DNA of 64,000 nt from Actinokineospora diospyrosa. Its GTDB lineage: Bacteria > Actinomycetota > Actinomycetes > Mycobacteriales > Pseudonocardiaceae. Every line of letters begins with the position of its first letter. Within the stretch, counting starts at the first letter, position 1. The stretch is taken from assembly GCF_024171925.1 (NCBI RefSeq), contig NZ_JAMTCO010000001.1, positions 186,001-250,000 on the forward strand. Reading direction: 5' to 3'. Below, in pieces: positions 61,002 through 64,000 of this stretch. The notes under the pieces were generated by a model. The model had not been told where the DNA came from and ran no database searches. It worked only from the letters and a program-made list of their open reading frames with translations. The position numbers and the translations under genes were made by a program.

Positions 61002-63605
61002 GTGGCGCACACCGTTCGGACCGCTCTGTGCCTTTCCGCCGTGGTGACCCTCTCGTTCGCGGTCGCCCCCGTCGCCGCCGCCGCGCCGGTGTCCGTGCAA
61101 GCACCGGTGATCACCGAGGTGTTCCCGCTGAACGGGGCGCTGGACGTGTCCTTCGTCCGCGGCGCGGGGGAGGACCCCGCCGCCAGGGTCGTGCTCACCG
61201 CCCAGCCGGGCGGGCGCTCGGTCACCGTCGAGCACGTCAACGCCCCGAACGCGGGGGCCACCCACGGCGTCATCACCGGCCTGGACAACCGCACGGCGTA
61301 CTCGGTGACCGCGGTGGAGACCAGCTACGGCGCCACTTCACCCAGCTCGGCCCCCTCGGAGTTCGTGGCGCCCAAGCCACCCTCGGAACCCCTGGCGCCC
61401 ACCATCCACAGCGTCTTCGGCCGCGACCGGAGCCTGCTCGTGCGGTGGAACCCGGCCAACGACGGCGGCTCGCCGGTGACCAAGTACATCGTCATCCTCG
61501 AACCGGGGCACGTCCTCGTCAGCACCGCGGGCGGGGTGCGCCAGACCACGGTCACCGGGCTCGCGAACGGCACCGAGTACACCGTGACCGTCCAGGCCAA
61601 GAACGACGTCGGGGTCAGCAAGCCGCAGCTGCGCGACAACCGCCCCCGGGTCAAGCCGACCCCGCCGTACGCGCCGAAAGCGGTCACCGACGTCATGGCC
61701 GTCCCGGTCGGCACCGACGGCCGCACGGTCGAGGTCAGCTGGGTGCCGCCCAAGGACGACGGCGGAACCCCCATCACCGGCTACCGCGTCGACACGGTCG
61801 ACAACCACGACACGGTCGACAACCACGGCTCCCCGGGCTCGTTCCGCGTGTCCGGGCGCGACACCACCGAGTTCCGGCTCGTCAACCTCGCCCCGGCGGG
61901 CCACTACGCCATCACGGTCACGCCCTTGACCGGGTCGGCCCGCGCGGCTGGTGAACCGAGCGCACCCGTCTCCGCGGGGCCCGCCCTGAGCTACACCGAC
62001 AATGCCGTCGTGCTGTCCACGGCGACGCTGGCCACGCTGGTCGACTTGAACGGGAGCACGGTCGTGTTCGGCGCGCGGCCGAGCGAGGCGCCCGCGGTCG
62101 GCAAGGTCATGGTCATCGGCGCCACCGCGCACTCGCCGACCGGCGCCTTGCGCAAGATCACCGCGATCAGCCAGGACGGCAAGACGTTCACCACCGTGGG
62201 CGCGAGCCTCGACGAGGCCATCGACGACGGCGACATGACCATCGCCATCCCGGAGGAGTCTTTCGATGACGTGCGGGTCCAGTCGCAGGTGCCGGGGGCG
62301 CGGGTCACGGTCGAGGACTCCGACTACCAGCACTCGGTCAACCTCGGCATCGAACTCAAGGAGGAGAGCAAGGACGGCCGCGTCTCGGCGGGCATCCGCG
62401 GCGAGGGGGTCCTGCAGTACACCTTGACGCCGCACATCGAGGCCAAGCTGTGGTTCAGCTGGCTGCGGCCGCGCATGTCGTTCGCCGCCACGACCAGGGT
62501 GGCGACCTCGGTGGGGTTCAACCTCGAGGGCAACCTGCACGTGGGCGTGGAGAAGAAGCCCATCGCGAACCTGCGGCTCGGGGCGATCACCATCGGCCCC
62601 ATCGTGTTCGTGCCGACCCTGACCGTCGAACTGCGTGCCTCCTTCGACGCCTCCGTCACGCTTTCCGTTGCGGCCACCTACGACCAGACCTTCGGCGGCA
62701 GGCTCACCTACGACGGGTCGTGGCACGGCCAGAAGCTCGGCACCGACGCCGCGTTCGCGTTCAACCCGACCATGACCGGCTCGATCGAGACCGGGTTCGG
62801 CATCGAGGGCAGCTTGGACCTGTTGCTGTTCGGCGTGGTTGGGCCGGGTTTGAGCTTCGAACCGTCGTTCACCCTGCGCGGGGAACCCACCGCGGACCCG
62901 TGGGGGACAATCGACCTCACGTTGGCGGCCAAGGTGAAGTTCAGGCTCGACGTCAAGATCGTGTCGCTCGAGTACGAGATGAACCTGTGGAGCAAGACGT
63001 TCAACGTGTGGCACTCCAGCGGCCAGTTCCCACTCGTCGCCGTCGACCCACCGGCCACGTTGATCGCGCCCCTCTCGCGGAATGCCGGATCGGTCCAGTT
63101 GACGGCTTCTCGGCACCTATCCGGTTGCGCGGGCGACAATCCGCCGACTCGTTGGGAGCTGGCACCGGGCAGCAAGGGCAACGTGAACAGCGCGGGCCGC
63201 TATACCGCGCCCAGCGGAAGCGCCCACACCGTCGCCTATGTCGTCGTCAAGCAGAGCGCCACGAGCGGCTGCCCGGCGGCACAAGGAACAGCGGTTGTCC
63301 ACATTGGATCGCTGGCGCCTGAGCCGCCGCCTGCCGCCACCGCCGTCAAGCTGCCTTCTGGCGATGTCCGGATCGCGTGGACGGCTCCCGCGGGTGCTGT
63401 CACCGGGTACGTACTGGTGGTGTCAGACCCGAACGAGGAGAGCCCCCTGCCGTACGTCCTCGGTCGCGCGGGCACCACGAGCATCACCGTGCCCGCCGCA
63501 TCGGTCGACGCACTGGGGCTGGGCCGGGAGAGCTTGATCAGCATCGCCGCGGTGAACCCCAGCGGAACCAGCTCATTCAGCGTCAAGCCTGCTGTGTGGT
63601 CGTGA
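61002..63605 (+). CDS. Large secreted fibronectin type III protein
   Basis: The 867-residue protein has a Sec signal peptide (hydrophobic core LCLSAVVTLSFAVAP, cleavage near AAAAP), three FnIII domains (about 35-118, 125-208 and 222-325), a long beta-rich central region without recognised family (about 345-740) and a C-terminal Ig-like plus FnIII part (740-867). The GTG at 61002 has AGGAG 6 bases upstream. Inside the third FnIII domain DTVDNH is duplicated by an 18-base tandem repeat. FnIII domains in secreted actinobacterial proteins usually space modules of polymer-degrading or surface proteins; no catalytic motif is seen. Confidence 0.82.
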   Translation: MAHTVRTALCLSAVVTLSFAVAPVAAAAPVSVQAPVITEVFPLNGALDVSFVRGAGEDPAARVVLTAQPGGRSVTVEHVNAPNAGATHGVITGLDNRTAYSVTAVETSYGATSPSSAPSEFVAPKPPSEPLAPTIHSVFGRDRSLLVRWNPANDGGSPVTKYIVILEPGHVLVSTAGGVRQTTVTGLANGTEYTVTVQAKNDVGVSKPQLRDNRPRVKPTPPYAPKAVTDVMAVPVGTDGRTVEVSWVPPKDDGGTPITGYRVDTVDNHDTVDNHGSPGSFRVSGRDTTEFRLVNLAPAGHYAITVTPLTGSARAAGEPSAPVSAGPALSYTDNAVVLSTATLATLVDLNGSTVVFGARPSEAPAVGKVMVIGATAHSPTGALRKITAISQDGKTFTTVGASLDEAIDDGDMTIAIPEESFDDVRVQSQVPGARVTVEDSDYQHSVNLGIELKEESKDGRVSAGIRGEGVLQYTLTPHIEAKLWFSWLRPRMSFAATTRVATSVGFNLEGNLHVGVEKKPIANLRLGAITIGPIVFVPTLTVELRASFDASVTLSVAATYDQTFGGRLTYDGSWHGQKLGTDAAFAFNPTMTGSIETGFGIEGSLDLLLFGVVGPGLSFEPSFTLRGEPTADPWGTIDLTLAAKVKFRLDVKIVSLEYEMNLWSKTFNVWHSSGQFPLVAVDPPATLIAPLSRNAGSVQLTASRHLSGCAGDNPPTRWELAPGSKGNVNSAGRYTAPSGSAHTVAYVVVKQSATSGCPAAQGTAVVHIGSLAPEPPPAATAVKLPSGDVRIAWTAPAGAVTGYVLVVSDPNEESPLPYVLGRAGTTSITVPAASVDALGLGRESLISIAAVNPSGTSSFSVKPAVWS

Positions 63606-63614
63606 CCACCGGTG

Positions 63615-63620
63615 TAGTTT
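63615..63620 (+). promoter_or_regulatory. Possible -10 box of the P450 gene
   Basis: TAGTTT lies 6 bases before the GTG at 63627 and no ribosome site is present, so the transcript may be leaderless. No good -35 box is visible. Confidence 0.35.
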
Positions 63621-63626
63621 TGTTGG

Positions 63627-64000
63627 GTGGCACGAGAACTGGCGGTGGCGCCTGCCGGGTTGAAGCCGGTGATGGGGGACAGCGGGTGGCCGGTGTTGGG
63701 TCACACGGTCGGGTTGTTGCGGCACGGGGTGGAGTACCAACTCCGGCGGTACCGGGAGTTCGGGCCGGTGTCGTGGGCGAACGTGTTCGGCACCAAGATG
63801 GTCGCCGCCGTCGGGCCGGAGGCGGCGCGGGAGGTGTTCGTCAACAAGGACAAGGCGTTCTCCCAGGACGGGTGGGCGTACTTCCTGGAGAAGTTCTTCC
63901 CGCGCGGGCTGATGCTGCTCGACTTCGACGAGCACCTGTTCCACCGGCGGCTCATGCAAGAGGCCTTCACCGCCGCGCGCGTCAGTGGCTACATGGCCCG
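63627..64000 (+). CDS. Cytochrome P450, N-terminal part only
   Basis: About 124 N-terminal residues are visible: a proline-containing start (PAGLKPVMGDSGWPVLGHTV), the A-helix region LRRYREFGPVSWANVFG, VAAVGPEAAREVFVNKDKAFSQ and the C-helix LDFDEHLFHRRLMQEAFTA, where W/R-x-x-R normally contacts the haem. These mark a P450 of the longer eukaryote-like style. The I-helix, ExxR and haem-binding Cys lie outside the window, so activity cannot be judged. Confidence 0.85.
   Translation, partial: MARELAVAPAGLKPVMGDSGWPVLGHTVGLLRHGVEYQLRRYREFGPVSWANVFGTKMVAAVGPEAAREVFVNKDKAFSQDGWAYFLEKFFPRGLMLLDFDEHLFHRRLMQEAFTAARVSGYMA

Noticed and set aside
1-64000. tRNA, rRNA, integrase, transposase or prophage genes
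   Set aside because: I searched spacers by eye and saw no cloverleaf with a TTCGANNC arm, no recombinase motifs and no phage structural genes.

Overview
The window is bacterial chromosome of very high GC content. Many starts are GTG, operons often join by GTGA stop/start overlaps, and rare TTA leucine codons occur. The gene set (Prim-PolC/LigC-type repair enzymes, a LogD-type F420-class oxidoreductase family member, an IdeR-type iron box, many TetR, LysR and GntR regulators, secreted proteases with carbohydrate-binding tails) points to a filamentous actinomycete, probably of the Pseudonocardiaceae. That placement is inference; no rRNA or tRNA gene is present to test it.

Region by region. 1-13.9 kb: housekeeping and repair: msrB (cut by the edge), hisS, a Prim-PolC-like polymerase and, 5 kb away, its usual partner ligC, a secreted alpha/beta-hydrolase whose nucleophile serine is missing, zapE, a frameshifted PAP2 phosphatase and an ABC-F ATPase. 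14-22.6 kb: a secreted S1 protease divergent from a LysR regulator, a second LysR gene, ornithine aminotransferase, an MFS/TolB-like pair and a secreted metallophosphoesterase. 22.7-28.8 kb: a stand-alone trpBA pair with an apparent leaderless promoter behind a perfect palindrome, a GntR regulator, an HtrA-like protease without PDZ domain and an S9 peptidase. 28.9-30.0 kb: a gene-free repeat locus: five degenerate repeats of about 67 bp, a long inverted repeat with 31-base arms, then two tandem units of about 122 bp that each carry a pair of DnaA-box-like sites.

31.0-36.9 kb: a four-gene, tightly coupled operon under an IdeR-like iron box: PLP decarboxylase, N-hydroxylase, IucA/IucC (NIS) synthetase and a glutamine-synthetase-like ligase. 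The first three match the desferrioxamine logic (DesA, DesB, DesD), but no DesC-type acyltransferase is present; the GS-like enzyme sits where it might be expected. This is my best candidate for an undescribed pathway.

37.5-47.5 kb: a catabolic regulon for a branched or isoprenoid acyl-CoA (TIGR03084-type protein, AtuA-like protein, two acyl-CoA dehydrogenases, biotin-dependent carboxylase of MCC/GCC type, an odd polyprenyl-synthetase homologue, TetR). Two nearly identical palindromic operators with equally spaced leaderless promoters tie its two halves together.

47.6-64 kb: a secreted binding-protein-like protein with an internal duplication, a LacI regulator, a strongly structured 5' leader (candidate cis-regulatory RNA) before an 86-residue protein, a pentapeptide-repeat membrane protein, a GGDEF/EAL protein with both signature motifs degenerate, a reduced OHCU-decarboxylase homologue, fadBA with an operator-bearing promoter divergent from a double TetR protein, a large secreted FnIII protein, and the start of a cytochrome P450 gene.
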